From positions 1 through 60,715 of the forward strand of contig QHYI01000145.1 in NCBI GenBank assembly GCA_003223245.1: a DNA stretch of 60,715 nucleotides, written 5' to 3'. Shown here one piece after another: positions 25,507 through 33,678 of the stretch. The DNA is from Acidobacteriota bacterium. Lineage in GTDB: Bacteria > Acidobacteriota > Terriglobia > Acidiferrales > UBA7541. The notes beneath the pieces were generated by a model. That model was not told where the DNA came from. It saw only the letters and a list, made by a program, of their open reading frames with translations, and ran no database searches. How positions within the stretch are numbered: the first letter of the stretch is position 1; every line of letters starts with the position of its first letter. The translations under genes and the position numbers were made by a program.

Positions 25507-25902
25507 CTACTTCCGAATACGACCGTCAGCATCTTCGACGAGTTTGCGCAAGTCGGAAAGCTTTTGACGAGATAACTGCCGCGATTTCACCATGGCTAGG
25601 ATCAATTCTTCCGCAGAGCCTCCAAACAGTTTACGAGTAAGATCGCGCAGCGCAGTGGATGCAGCGTCTAAACGGGAAACCGCCGGTTCGTAATGGTAGG
25701 CTCTGCCGCGCAACTTCCGCCGGACACTGCCCTTGCGATGAAGAACGTTCAGAACGGTTTGAACGGTTGTGTAAGCGAGAGGACGACCGGGAGGCAAGTA
25801 ATCGACCACTCCTTGGACTGTCGATGGCCCGCGCTCCCAAAGGATGTTCATCAACTCGAGCTCGGCTTCCGTGAAACGTCCTGGTTTGGCCTTCTTTGCC
25901 AT
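25507..25902 (-). CDS. BlaI/MecI/CopY family transcriptional repressor
   Basis: This 131-residue protein has a winged-helix domain (residues 8-80): FTEAELELMNILWERGPSTV, LAYTTVQTVLNVLHRKG and the wing RGRAYHYEP. A C-terminal dimerisation helix follows (KLFGGSAEELILAMV). It probably represses its own operon until cleaved through the M56 protease encoded next. The start is ATG at 25902 (MAKKAKPGRFT); the long frame to 26445 runs through the promoter and a tRNA fragment and was rejected. A TTGACA promoter and a CTATA/TATAG palindrome lie upstream. Confidence 0.9.
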   Translation of the reverse strand: MAKKAKPGRFTEAELELMNILWERGPSTVQGVVDYLPPGRPLAYTTVQTVLNVLHRKGSVRRKLRGRAYHYEPAVSRLDAASTALRDLTRKLFGGSAEELILAMVKSRQLSRQKLSDLRKLVEDADGRIRK

Positions 25903-25919
25903 AACAGCGTACCAGCGGC

Positions 25920-25961
25920 ACTGTAGCGAATCCGATGGAGGCTTGTCAACTATATTTATAG
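25920..25961 (-). promoter_or_regulatory. Promoter and probable operator of the blaI-M56-TPR operon
   Basis: On the minus strand, TTGACA (complement of 25944-25949) and TACAGT (complement of 25920-25925) are 18 bp apart. A palindrome with CTATA and TATAG arms (25950-25961) abuts the -35 box. This suits autorepression by the BlaI-like protein. Confidence 0.6.
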
Positions 25962-26017
25962 GAATTGGCGGTGGGCCCAAAGCGAAAGCACAGGTAATTC
26001 GTTCTGCATCGGGAAAC

Positions 26018-26047
26018 TGGTGCCGGGGGGGAGTCGAACTCCCAATG
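26018..26047 (-). pseudogene. 3' fragment of a tRNA (T arm, acceptor end and CCA)
   Basis: The minus strand reads GGGAGTTCGACT followed by a C-rich stretch and GGCACCA. The T loop and CCA end are clear. The segment between them is two bases short, and no D or anticodon arm lies upstream. It resembles the 3' end of the tRNA-Leu(TAA) at 27454. It may mark an attachment site or a rearrangement junction, because an accessory stretch with decayed genes begins here. Confidence 0.6.
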
Positions 26048-26586
26048 AGAGACAGAGGGAAATCGCAGAGCTTGAAAAGTGGCTCAGACCAAAGGAAAGC
26101 GACGCCCGGTCCGAGCGGCGCGAAACACGGGAAGAGCTTATTCGGGCCCGCACGGTGCCGGCGCTCAAAGAAGCCTGTGAAAATTGGCAGCTGCGGATCG
26201 TGCTTTCCTCGCGGTTCCATAAGAAACTGCCGGATGGCAGGATCAAAGTCTTTGGCTTCCCGGGACCAGATTACATTCTTGCGCACGCGAGGGAATTCTT
26301 CGGGATGAAGGCGAAGGGTACTCAGTTCCCTGGGTCCTCGTACAATGATGAGTCGCGCCTGGAATATTGGGCGCGAGGCATGGCGGGCCTGTTGGTGGGA
26401 GTCAGCCCCCAAACAGCTATCGAACGTCTGCGAAACATGAAACACGACAGGCGTGGGCCGCTGTGGAGCATTGAAAGGGGTCGGTGTGAATGCTGGCGAT
26501 GCCGTCTGCGGCAGTCGCGGGTATTTTCCGAGACGGGCGCTTTGCGCGGGCGTGCACTGGAATTTCCGGAGCCGGCGGAGAGATAA
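26020..26586 (+). CDS. Hypothetical protein, probably 5'-truncated
   Basis: An open frame of up to 188 residues begins within the tRNA fragment (GTG at 26020), so its first residues cannot be native. The body is charged and helical (ELEKWLRPKESDARSERRET), followed by a segment with VFGFPGPDYILAHAREFFG and LEYWARGMAGLLVGVSPQTA. I do not recognise a family. Codon use past residue 30 looks like coding sequence. It may be a gene whose start was lost at the junction. No ribosome site is visible. Confidence 0.4.
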   Translation: MPGGSRTPNERQREIAELEKWLRPKESDARSERRETREELIRARTVPALKEACENWQLRIVLSSRFHKKLPDGRIKVFGFPGPDYILAHAREFFGMKAKGTQFPGSSYNDESRLEYWARGMAGLLVGVSPQTAIERLRNMKHDRRGPLWSIERGRCECWRCRLRQSRVFSETGALRGRALEFPEPAER

Positions 26587-26589
26587 GTT

Positions 26590-26813
26590 TTTGACCGCGA
26601 GGTCGTTGTTTTTGGGGACAGGACGGAACAGCGCGAGTGCGCTGCGAAATCAGCGACGAAGCGCTGGAGGATCATTTTGGCGGTGATGGCAAAGACAAGG
26701 TGGCGGTATTCAGAGCCAACCGGCTGGTCATCGAAGAGATCGCGCGCCGAAAATATCTCGCTGGCCACAGAAAAGCGGATGGCTCAGTTCTTATCCGCAG
26801 CGAAGACGCGTGA
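26590..26813 (+). pseudogene. DUF1488-like protein, frameshifted
   Basis: Two frames together give FDREVVVF, then WGQDGTARVRCEISDEALED, FRANRLVIEEIARRKYLAGH and an end DGSVLIRSEDA. This resembles a DUF1488-type small protein of about 75 residues. The frames switch inside a T run at 26609-26613, where one more T would restore continuity. No start codon is visible because a stop lies immediately upstream. It is either a true frameshift or a sequencing error in the homopolymer. Confidence 0.5.
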
Positions 26814-26945
26814 ATAAGCAGGAATTGTAGAGACCAGCGTGGCGTTCAAAGGGTTTTCATCGGGATCGACCGCTACGATTTACCGGAAATCCAGATCAGT
26901 GGTGAAGCTCGTGTCGTCCTGACCGCGTCTGGTCCGACGCAGAAG

Positions 26946-27254
26946 TTGGGAGAGCCCGAAGCTTGGCCATGGCTTTTTGAGCCTTCATCCTTCCCGGATT
27001 TCTTCCGGTCCCTGCAAACCTTCGAACTAATGCTTGACGGATATGCGAGGAAGCGCGTGGTCCCGCTGGCGATCAGGAGCGATAGGATTGCGCTGAATGT
27101 ACGATACGGTTGGGAAACTCGAACTGCCCCCTTACGTGACGGACAGCGAAAGCCGCCCGGCTCCCCACTCCATGCGCGGCGCTGTGGAGTCAATTTCCTC
27201 GTTGCAAATGGGGAAGCGGAGGCGCATGGAGATTCAACTCGAATTCCTCTTTAG
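26946..27254 (+). CDS. Hypothetical protein, doubtful
   Basis: The frame is open from 26814 to 27254, but the only usable start is a TTG at 26946. The translated part (102 residues) includes FFRSLQTFELMLDGYARKRV and RIALNVRYGWETR, which look protein-like. The last 40 residues are low quality. I recognise no family. It is probably the eroded remains of a gene in this accessory stretch. Confidence 0.25.
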   Translation: MGEPEAWPWLFEPSSFPDFFRSLQTFELMLDGYARKRVVPLAIRSDRIALNVRYGWETRTAPLRDGQRKPPGSPLHARRCGVNFLVANGEAEAHGDSTRIPL

Positions 27255-27453
27255 GGTTTAGGAATACCTGGACATGGATCATCACCCCCAGAGCGCACAG
27301 CCGACCCAAGATCCAAATGTAGCAGCTGCTGTTGGGACCTCTGGAACAACGTCGGCGTTAACAAAACCGCGGAGCATCTCCATCGTTGGAGTATATCCTT
27401 CAAAGGTCGGTCGCAAAGCGATAAGGCACAAGCGGTTGAATTCAAAGAACAAA

Positions 27454-27541
27454 TGGTGCCCGGGGTGGGAGTCGAACCCACATGAGGAAAAATCCCCGGA
27501 GGATTTTAAGTCCTCAGCGTCTGCCATTCCGCCACCCGGGC
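27454..27541 (-). tRNA. tRNA-Leu (anticodon TAA)
   Basis: The minus strand folds into a complete leucine tRNA. The acceptor GCCCGGG pairs with CCCGGGC before ACCA. The D arm contains TGGCGGAATGGCAGACGC, the anticodon stem GAGGA/TCCTC encloses CTTAAAA, a long variable arm follows, and the T arm is GTGGGTTCGACTCCCAC. CCA is encoded. It is 88 nt long and looks functional, unlike the copy at 23318-23399. Confidence 0.95.
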
Positions 27542-28120
27542 CCGGCAGAACAACAAAGTTAACATGCACGCCGCGCGTGCTCAAATCAAATAGACGGTGA
27601 CGCTACCGGGCTGTGGAAGGAATCAATTCTAGGTCTTAAATTTTAACTACTAGCTTTGTTGACCGCCTGCCTTGAGCGCGCAACTGGGCAAGCCTGTCAT
27701 CCCGAATCCCGCGCCCTCTTACGTTAAACGGTCGCGAGGTGAGGATCTGCTTTTTGGCTTTCGCCAAGGCTTGATCGTGGATGTCCGCAGAGCCAGTTTT
27801 AAGTCTCAAGTAAGAGTCCTATTCCTTCGGGTCGAAGCCCAACGAACCGGCATCGCACCAAGATATTTCTTGTTCAGACTGCTGCCTGCGCCTCCGGCCC
27901 CTGCCAGAACCGCCGCGCCTCCTCGGCGGCTTCCGAAAAGCACGGGTAAGTACTGGGAAGGTGATAAGGCATCAGATTACGGAATTGCGATTGTCTACCT
28001 GATTGTGCGGTTCCCGCGTGGGCGTAACCTCAGGGTGTCTCCTGATATCCCCTAGGGGGGTGATCTTCCCTGCGCATTGGAAGCTCACCCCATCCCGCCA
28101 GCTCTTCGGAAGGCTAGGCA
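27542..28120. other. Non-coding stretch before the PilZ pseudogene
   Basis: The frame at 27672-28055 has no ribosome site and no recognisable content. Just before the PilZ start is a 10-bp palindrome CCCCTAGGGG at 28049-28058. No other feature is seen. Confidence 0.4.
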
Positions 28121-28408
28121 ATGATTGGCCGGAAAGAAAAGCGAAGCCAACAGAAGTTCGAAGTGATGCTGTCGAGCGGCGGACAGCGGCTGTCTGCCGG
28201 GCCAGCTTCGCTCGAGAACATCAGTTCTTACGGCGTGCGCGTGCGAACGGAACGCCCCTGGAAACCGGATACTCGCGTGCTGATCAAACCCTCAGCAGGG
28301 TAATGGGTGAGTGTGCGGATTATCTATTGTCAGGCCCTGAGGGCTATGTCTTATGCGGTTGAATTGGAGTTTACGACTCGGAAAGTCGAGCCGCCGCTCC
28401 CACACTAG
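28121..28408 (+). pseudogene. PilZ domain protein with an in-frame TAA stop
   Basis: The frame from ATG 28121 encodes a PilZ-like beta-barrel: KFEVMLSSGGQRLSAGPASL, then ENISSYGVRVRTERPWKPDT. It meets TAA at 28301-28303. The same frame then continues with WVSVRIIYCQAL and YAVELEFTTRKVEPPLPH to TAG at 28406, which are the remaining strands of the domain. One substitution (for example GAA to TAA) explains the break. PilZ proteins bind cyclic di-GMP through an RxxxR-D/NxSxxG pattern; here NISSYG is present and the arginine part near the N-terminus (RKEKRSQ) is weak. Confidence 0.75.
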
Positions 28409-28454
28409 GCCGGCATTTCCCCCTTGTTGGCTACCGCCAAAGATTGGCGGACCT

Positions 28455-29027
28455 GTGTACCGAAAATACGAAATCTATGAAGTTCTGCCCGATGGCTGCT
28501 CCCAGAAGGTCAACGTTGTTACCGGCTTAGAGTTTGCCAAACTAGCCCTCCAGGGGTTGGCGAAACGCACCAACAATGAATGCTTTGCTGCCGATGCGAA
28601 AACGCGCCAAATCGTCATGCAGAGGAATGTGCCTCGGCCAAAGTGGCGAACGATGAAGCACATTTTTCACATCGCGTACGACGAGGAGCGAGGATTTCGA
28701 AGAGCAGAACTCCTGAGAGCACGTGGCTACGGCGTGCTCTCGGCGATCGGTAACGACGCAGCCGAAATTGCCTTGAGCACGATCCACGACGTCGATCTGT
28801 TCATCGTTGGACAGGCGGCTCCCCAAGAAACGAGGAGAGAAATGGTGAACTGGCTTAAAGCTCGGTTCCCCGGGGTCAAAATTCTTGCTATCAATCCGCC
28901 AGGTCAACAAGTCTTCGGGGCGGATTTTAATGTGAGAGAGAACGATCCGGAGAGATGGCTACAGGTGGTCACCCAAAGGCTTGGAAACACCACAATTGAT
29001 CTGGCAGGGCGCCACTCTGCAAGCTAG
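28455..29027 (+). CDS. Receiver-like (CheY-fold) protein with an N-terminal extension
   Basis: This 190-residue protein, read from a GTG at 28455, has two parts. Residues 1-60 (YRKYEIYEVLPDGCSQKVNV) resemble a short acidobacterial domain of unknown role. Residues about 67-185 resemble a response-regulator receiver fold: FHIAYDEERGFRRAELLRAR, VDLFIVGQAAPQ and VKILAINPPG. The conserved phospho-acceptor aspartate is replaced by a glycine in FIVGQ, so it may be a degenerate receiver that is not phosphorylated. The region upstream to 28353 overlaps the PilZ pseudogene and is not typical. An ATG at 28653 would give the receiver part alone. Confidence 0.6.
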   Translation: MYRKYEIYEVLPDGCSQKVNVVTGLEFAKLALQGLAKRTNNECFAADAKTRQIVMQRNVPRPKWRTMKHIFHIAYDEERGFRRAELLRARGYGVLSAIGNDAAEIALSTIHDVDLFIVGQAAPQETRREMVNWLKARFPGVKILAINPPGQQVFGADFNVRENDPERWLQVVTQRLGNTTIDLAGRHSAS

Positions 29028-29030
29028 GTA

Positions 29031-29068
29031 CTAGTCACAAATCACCAATCACGAGTCACCAGTCACAG
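29031..29068 (+). repeat. Cluster of five degenerate A(A/G)TCAC repeats
   Basis: The motif ARTCAC(C/A/G) recurs five times with 7-9 bp spacing in the gap before the insertion sequence. It is too short and irregular for a CRISPR array. Confidence 0.65.
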
Positions 29069-29137
29069 GGTCCCGTCGCTCTACTTCAACGTCTGGAATA
29101 CATTTGTGATCCAGCAGGTCAGATAGGAAGCAGCAAA

Positions 29138-29146
29138 AACGTTGTG
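29138..29146. repeat. Target-site duplication, left copy
   Basis: AACGTTGTG here is repeated exactly at 30928-30936 on the other side of the insertion sequence. Confidence 0.8.
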
Positions 29147-29175
29147 GGGTGTGCGACTTATAGTAAAAGGGAAAG

Positions 29176-30414
29176 TTAAGCGGCCCGGCGTGCCTCCCAA
29201 TAGTTTTCAAATTCGCCATTGAGCTGGCAGCAACGTAGGGCCACGATTGCGTTGGCCCCTCGAACGGTCCAAAACATTCCTGATCTCTTGAGACGCGCAG
29301 CGATTACAGTTCTGCAGCCAGCTTCGATCACACCTGAGCCAACAAAGAGGTGTTGGCGACGAAACTTGGGATATCGCATGCGCTCTCGATTCCGCTCAAA
29401 ATAGTCTGCTTCGGTGCGAACCTTCTCTGCGATTTCGGCGTTCTCGGACTTGATCGTGCGGAGTGCGCCAACCAACTTTTCGATTTTGCCGCGATCCAGC
29501 AGCTTCTGGTGCATCTTCATCCAGGCTTTTTGTCTTGCTTGGTCATTGGGGTACAGCTTGCGAGCTACGTACCAGAGATGCTGGCGCGCGTGGTAGAGAT
29601 CGACGATCTCAATGGCACCCGGAAAATGCAGCTCGGCAATATTCCAGATCCACTCGGCGCCGTCGCCCATAACCACCTTCAGCAGCGCGCGGCTCCATCC
29701 GCGTCGGGAAGCTTCGGCATACATGCGTGGGCCAAATTCTTCTGCCGTTTCGATCGCTCCCGTGTACGTGGAGGAACCCGGGTCGCGGATGGCATAGCCC
29801 TCCTTATCCCAGGTAGTCTGCGTGAATACGCACCCTAATTTACACTCCCGCGTATGGGCGGGTTGGCCTTCGACCTTGTAGATCCTGCGGATGGGTTTGC
29901 CGATGATCGCGGGCAAGTCCAACTGGAGGGCTCTCTGGATCTCGGCCTGTTCGCGCTGAGCGATATCGGTCCCAATGGCTTCTGCGGTGCGTTCCACCGA
30001 TTTCGTGGTCACCTCCAGGCCCGCCAGGATCTTCATCTGTTCTCGACCGTCATCAAACGGTGCCTCCTGCCCAACCATGGCTTGCATGCGGCGTACTCCG
30101 GGAGAGAATTCTGTACTCTCGATATCCAGTTCGACGTCCACGGGAAATTGCCCTCGGCCACAGTGCGCGCACAAATAGTAGGGACGCAAAACTTCCACCC
30201 ACCCGAAGGCCGTCAGCACGAGCTTGCTGCGCAGCTCGCGGTAGTGGGCTTGTTGGCCGCAAGAACAAGGTAGCGTGCGCTCTTCTTCGCCGGGGACCGG
30301 AAATTCGAGCAGCTGGCTCAAGGCGGCGGCACCCGCGCGGTGCAACGCCGAGCGCATAGCCATCTCGGTCGCCTCCAGATCCAGCCGCCCCGTCTTGCGC
30401 CGCTCCTCGAACAC
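29176..30414 (-). CDS. ISKra4 family transposase
   Basis: This 412-residue transposase has an N-terminal zinc-binding-like segment (CSCGQQAHY, then YYLCAHCGRGQFP). A central RNase H-like catalytic core includes VVMGDGAEWIWNIAELHFPG and IEIVDLYHARQHLW, and the C-terminal GSGVIEAGCRTVIAARLKRSG, the usual ISKra4 signature. Its frame stays open upstream to the A9 run at 30471-30479. A -1 slip there would fuse it to the DUF6788-type ORF, giving the natural longer product. The GTG at 30414 is only a formal start without a good ribosome site. Confidence 0.9.
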   Translation of the reverse strand: MFEERRKTGRLDLEATEMAMRSALHRAGAAALSQLLEFPVPGEEERTLPCSCGQQAHYRELRSKLVLTAFGWVEVLRPYYLCAHCGRGQFPVDVELDIESTEFSPGVRRMQAMVGQEAPFDDGREQMKILAGLEVTTKSVERTAEAIGTDIAQREQAEIQRALQLDLPAIIGKPIRRIYKVEGQPAHTRECKLGCVFTQTTWDKEGYAIRDPGSSTYTGAIETAEEFGPRMYAEASRRGWSRALLKVVMGDGAEWIWNIAELHFPGAIEIVDLYHARQHLWYVARKLYPNDQARQKAWMKMHQKLLDRGKIEKLVGALRTIKSENAEIAEKVRTEADYFERNRERMRYPKFRRQHLFVGSGVIEAGCRTVIAARLKRSGMFWTVRGANAIVALRCCQLNGEFENYWEARRAA

Positions 30415-30431
30415 TACCCGTAAGAACTGTT

Positions 30432-30833
30432 CTACTTCGCGCGTGATCTCTTGCCGGATCGCTTCGACCGTTTTTTTTTCCGCTCCGTCTCGGCCTCCTC
30501 CTCAACAGGCCGCAAACGACAGATCTCCGCACTGGTTCCCAGAAACTCACGAGTAAGCTGTTGGAATTTCCGGAATTCCTCGACTTCTCGCTCCGCCTTC
30601 TGGATCGCCGCAGGCGTCGACAACGCTTCCGAGACGGTCTTGCCATTGACCTTATAGGTCAGCCGGAAATTGGGGCCGTGACCAGGCTCGCCGGGTTGAT
30701 GACAGCGACAGTGCGGCTTCCCGCACCGACCTGACGTGCCGGTTATGCTGCCGGGGCGAAGATCGCCGAGTTGCGCGATGCGCTGAGCAATCACTTCACG
30801 CTGCTGTTCTAAATCCGGAAGGGAGTGAGTCAT
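30432..30833 (-). CDS. DUF6788-type IS protein, N-terminal partner of the transposase
   Basis: This 133-residue protein contains GSITGTSGRCGKPHCRCHQ, a Cys-rich pattern seen in DUF6788 proteins upstream of ISKra4-type transposases. A YKVNGKTVSEAL segment and a charged helical C-terminus follow, ending in a lysine-rich tail (ERKKKRSKRSGKRSRAK). The start is ATG at 30833. The tail is translated from the A9 run onward in the zero frame and is probably made only when the ribosome does not slip. Confidence 0.8.
   Translation of the reverse strand: MTHSLPDLEQQREVIAQRIAQLGDLRPGSITGTSGRCGKPHCRCHQPGEPGHGPNFRLTYKVNGKTVSEALSTPAAIQKAEREVEEFRKFQQLTREFLGTSAEICRLRPVEEEAETERKKKRSKRSGKRSRAK
30471..30479 (-). 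promoter_or_regulatory. A9 slippery site for -1 frameshifting in the IS
   Basis: On the minus strand nine A residues follow GAGCGG. The zero frame reads AAA AAA AAA CGG. A -1 slip reads ACG GTC GAA GCG, entering the transposase frame with no stop before the transposase. Confidence 0.7.
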
Positions 30834-30927
30834 GTGGTGGTCCTTCTATTCCGAGCGTACTATATACGCAAGGAAATAGCCACCCGAAAAGTATATTAGC
30901 CCTTTGTCCCTTTAAAGTCGCCCGCCC

Positions 30928-30936
30928 AACGTTGTG
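30928..30936. repeat. Target-site duplication, right copy
   Basis: Exact second copy of the 9-bp AACGTTGTG at 29138-29146. Confidence 0.8.
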
Positions 30937-31050
30937 CGGCAGGCAAGCGGTGCCGGCGATTTTGTCGTAAAATCCCGTCACCCGTGCCGTAGCCGCGCCC
31001 CGGCGCATCTAAATCTTGCGGGTGCCCTCCTGCCCGCAACAGGAGCGAAA

Positions 31051-33117
31051 GTGAGCCAGGTAAAGAGTCAAGTAGACGTCGATCTCCTCAGTATCAATAC
31101 CATCCGAACGCTAGCGATCGATGCGGTCCAGCAGGCAAATTCCGGACATCCTGGCGCGCCGATGGGGCTTGCGCCGGTGGTTTATGAGTTGTGGCAGAAA
31201 TACTTGCGCTACGACCCGGCCGATCCCACCTGGCCCAATCGCGACCGCTTCGTGCTTTCCGCAGGACATGCTTCAATGCTGCTGTATGCGACGCTGCACC
31301 TGGCCGGGGTGCGCAGGGTGAATGCCAAGGGCGAAGTGACTAATGATCTTGCGGTTTCGATGGAGGAGATCAAGCGGTTTCGGCAGATTGACAGCCGCAC
31401 GCCGGGGCATCCGGAATCGCATCTCACGACTGGAGTAGAAACCACAACTGGCCCGCTGGGGCAGGGCGCGGGGAACAGTGTGGGCATGGCCATCGCCAGC
31501 AAGTGGCTGGGCGAAAATTACAACCGCCCGGGCTTTGAGATTTTCGATTTCAACGTGTATGCGGTATGCGGCGACGGCGACTTGATGGAAGGCGTGGCGA
31601 GCGAAGCGGCGTCGCTCGCGGGCCACTTGAAGCTTTCGAATCTGTGTTGGATTTACGACAACAATCGCGTGACGCTGGACGGCCCAGCGGAATGGTCGTT
31701 CAGCGAAGATGTGGCGACACGTTTTGCGGGTTATGGCTGGAACGTCACGCACGTGACGGATGCGAACGACCTCGAAATGCTGGCCCGCGCGTACGAAAAT
31801 TTCCTCAAAACCAACGATCGGCCGACGTTGATCATCATCAACAGCCACATCGGCTATGGCTCGCCGCACAAACAGGATTCCTACGAAGCACACGGCGAAC
31901 CGCTGGGCGAGGCGGAAGTCAAGCTGGTGAAGAGGAATTACGGCTGGCCGGAGGATGCGAAATTTCTCGTTCCGGACGGCGTGTACGACCGGTTCAAGAA
32001 TGGCGTGGGCAAGCGCGGCGCGGAGGCGCACGCGGCGTGGCTAAGCAAATTTGAAGAATATAAGAAGCAAATCCCGCAGCAAGCGGATCAGATCAACTGC
32101 ATGTTGGCCGGAAAATTGCCAGATGGCTGGTACAAAGATCTGCCGAATTTCCCGGCCGATTCGAAAGGCATTGCGACGCGGGAATCGTCGGGAAAAACTT
32201 TGAACGTGCTGGCGAAAAATATTCCCTGGCTGATTGGCGGCTCCGCAGATTTGGCGAAATCCAACAAGACCAACTTGACGTTTGATGGCGCGGGCGACTT
32301 TTATCCCAATGAGTATCGCGGGCGCAACATTCACTTTGGCGTGCGCGAGCACGCTATGGGCGCGATCGTGAATGGGATGACGCTTTCGAAGCTGCGCAGC
32401 TTCAGCGCGACTTTCTTCAATTTCAGCGATTACATGCGTCCGGCCATGCGGCTGGGCGCGCTCATGGAAATTCCTGCAATTTACATCTTTACCCACGACT
32501 CCGTGGGCGTCGGAGAAGACGGGCCGACGCATCAACCGGTCGAGCAGCTGGCGTCGTTGCGCGCCATGCCGAACATGCTGATTCTCCGGCCCGGCGATGC
32601 CAACGAGGTTGTGGAAGCGTACAAAGTGATTCTGCAGCACCAGCACGGTCCTTGCTGCTTAGTGCTGACGCGTCAGGCAGTGCCGACGCTTGAGCGCACA
32701 AAATATGCGCCAGCTTCAGGCGTCGCGAAGGGCGCTTACGTTTTGGCGGAGGCCCCCGGCGGAAAGCCGGACGTGATTTTGATGGCTAGCGGCAGCGAAG
32801 TGTCGCTTTGCGTGGACGCCTACGAAAAGCTGAAAGCGGAAGGCATCAAAGCGAGAGTGGTAAGCATGCCCTCGTGGGAACTTTTCGAGCAGCAAAGCGC
32901 CGCTTACAAAGCGAGCATGCTTCCGCCCGAAGTGACAGCGCGCGTTGCGGTGGAGATGGCGTCGACTTTCGGGTGGGAGCGTTACACCGGCGCGAAGGGT
33001 AAAATCCTGGGCATGCGAAGCTTCGGGGCGTCCGCTCCGTTGAAAGATTTGCTGAAGAAATTCGGCTTTAGCGCAGACAACGTGGTTGCCGCCGCCCGGG
33101 AAGTGTTGGGGAAGTGA
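31051..33117 (+). CDS. tkt: Transketolase
   Basis: This 688-residue thiamine-diphosphate enzyme transfers two-carbon ketol units between pentose, tetrose, hexose and triose phosphates in the non-oxidative pentose phosphate pathway. Visible features are the N-terminal [17 protein letters not shown], the cofactor-binding [18 protein letters not shown] (about residues 175-192), the pyrimidine-domain [20 protein letters not shown] (about 481-500) and a C-terminal domain. The length is typical. The start is the GTG at 31051, because CAGGAG lies eight bases before it; the upstream frame begins in the IS target site. It is the first gene of the carbohydrate operon. Confidence 0.93.
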   Translation: MSQVKSQVDVDLLSINTIRTLAIDAVQQANSGHPGAPMGLAPVVYELWQKYLRYDPADPTWPNRDRFVLSAGHASMLLYATLHLAGVRRVNAKGEVTNDLAVSMEEIKRFRQIDSRTPGHPESHLTTGVETTTGPLGQGAGNSVGMAIASKWLGENYNRPGFEIFDFNVYAVCGDGDLMEGVASEAASLAGHLKLSNLCWIYDNNRVTLDGPAEWSFSEDVATRFAGYGWNVTHVTDANDLEMLARAYENFLKTNDRPTLIIINSHIGYGSPHKQDSYEAHGEPLGEAEVKLVKRNYGWPEDAKFLVPDGVYDRFKNGVGKRGAEAHAAWLSKFEEYKKQIPQQADQINCMLAGKLPDGWYKDLPNFPADSKGIATRESSGKTLNVLAKNIPWLIGGSADLAKSNKTNLTFDGAGDFYPNEYRGRNIHFGVREHAMGAIVNGMTLSKLRSFSATFFNFSDYMRPAMRLGALMEIPAIYIFTHDSVGVGEDGPTHQPVEQLASLRAMPNMLILRPGDANEVVEAYKVILQHQHGPCCLVLTRQAVPTLERTKYAPASGVAKGAYVLAEAPGGKPDVILMASGSEVSLCVDAYEKLKAEGIKARVVSMPSWELFEQQSAAYKASMLPPEVTARVAVEMASTFGWERYTGAKGKILGMRSFGASAPLKDLLKKFGFSADNVVAAAREVLGK

Positions 33118-33124
33118 GCCGCTG

Positions 33125-33595
33125 ATGAAGGTAGTGATTGGGTCGGATCACGCGGGATTCGCCCTTAAAGTCGCGACGGGCGATCTTCTGCGCTCGCTGC
33201 AACATGAAGTGCTGGACGTGGGCGCGTTCAACGAGAACCCTTCCGACTACCCAGATTTTGCGGAAGCGGTCGGCCGGGCGGTACTCGACGGCAAAGCCGA
33301 GCGCGGAATCCTGATCTGCGGCAGCGGCGTGGGGGCGAGCGTTGCAGCGAACAAATTAATGGGCATTCGCGCAGCCATGTGCCACGACATCTATTCAGCG
33401 CATCAGGGCGTGGAGCACGACAATATCAATGTGATGGTGCTGGGCTCGCGTGTCGTGGGTGTGAAGCTCGCCGAGGACTTAGTGAAGGCGTTTCTCGGAG
33501 CGAAATTCACCCAGGAAGAGCGCCATGTGCGCCGACTTGGGAAAATCAAGGCGCTTGAAGCAAAATTTGGCGCGGGAATGAAAGTAAAGGTATAA
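33125..33595 (+). CDS. rpiB: Ribose-5-phosphate isomerase B
   Basis: This 156-residue enzyme interconverts ribulose 5-phosphate and ribose 5-phosphate. It has the RpiB/LacA fold with [14 protein letters not shown] at the start, [13 protein letters not shown], the active-site cysteine in [17 protein letters not shown] (about residues 61-77) and [12 protein letters not shown]. Length is normal for RpiB. The start is ATG at 33125, 7 bp after the tkt stop, with a GGGAAGTGAG ribosome site inside the tkt end; earlier in-frame codons overlap tkt. The spacing implies translational coupling. Confidence 0.93.
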   Translation: MKVVIGSDHAGFALKVATGDLLRSLQHEVLDVGAFNENPSDYPDFAEAVGRAVLDGKAERGILICGSGVGASVAANKLMGIRAAMCHDIYSAHQGVEHDNINVMVLGSRVVGVKLAEDLVKAFLGAKFTQEERHVRRLGKIKALEAKFGAGMKVKV

Positions 33596-33678
33596 GAATT
33601 CTGAGGCCTGGAATATGGCCCCTGGCTAAGGGGTAAAATAGATTTTAAGGCGTTTTTCGAGGCCAAGGAGAACAATCT

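Larger units (their letters stand above)
29147..30927 (-). mobile_element. ISKra4-type insertion sequence
   Basis: This 1781-bp element is bounded by imperfect inverted repeats. The left end reads GGGTGTGCGACTTATAG and the right end, reversed, GGGCGGGCGACTTTAAAG. A 9-bp direct repeat of target DNA flanks it. It carries a DUF6788-type ORF and an ISKra4-family transposase joined by an A9 slippery run. Intact ends, an exact target duplication and open frames point to a recent, possibly active insertion. It sits between the receiver-like gene and the pentose phosphate operon, about 120 bp before tkt, and may have replaced or changed upstream promoter sequence. Confidence 0.88.

Noticed and set aside
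26018-26047. Functional tRNA
   Set aside because: Only the T arm and acceptor end are present, and two bases are missing between them.
27672-28055. A 127-codon ORF before the PilZ pseudogene
   Set aside because: Composition is not protein-like (Pro/Arg-rich, no hydrophobic pattern) and there is no ribosome site.
28301-28303. Recoding of the PilZ stop codon
   Set aside because: The codon is TAA, which is not known to be recoded in bacteria, unlike the TGA of the AhpD-like gene; a plain nonsense mutation is simpler.
29031-29068. CRISPR array
   Set aside because: The repeats are 6-7 bp with irregular tiny spacers, and no cas genes are in the window.
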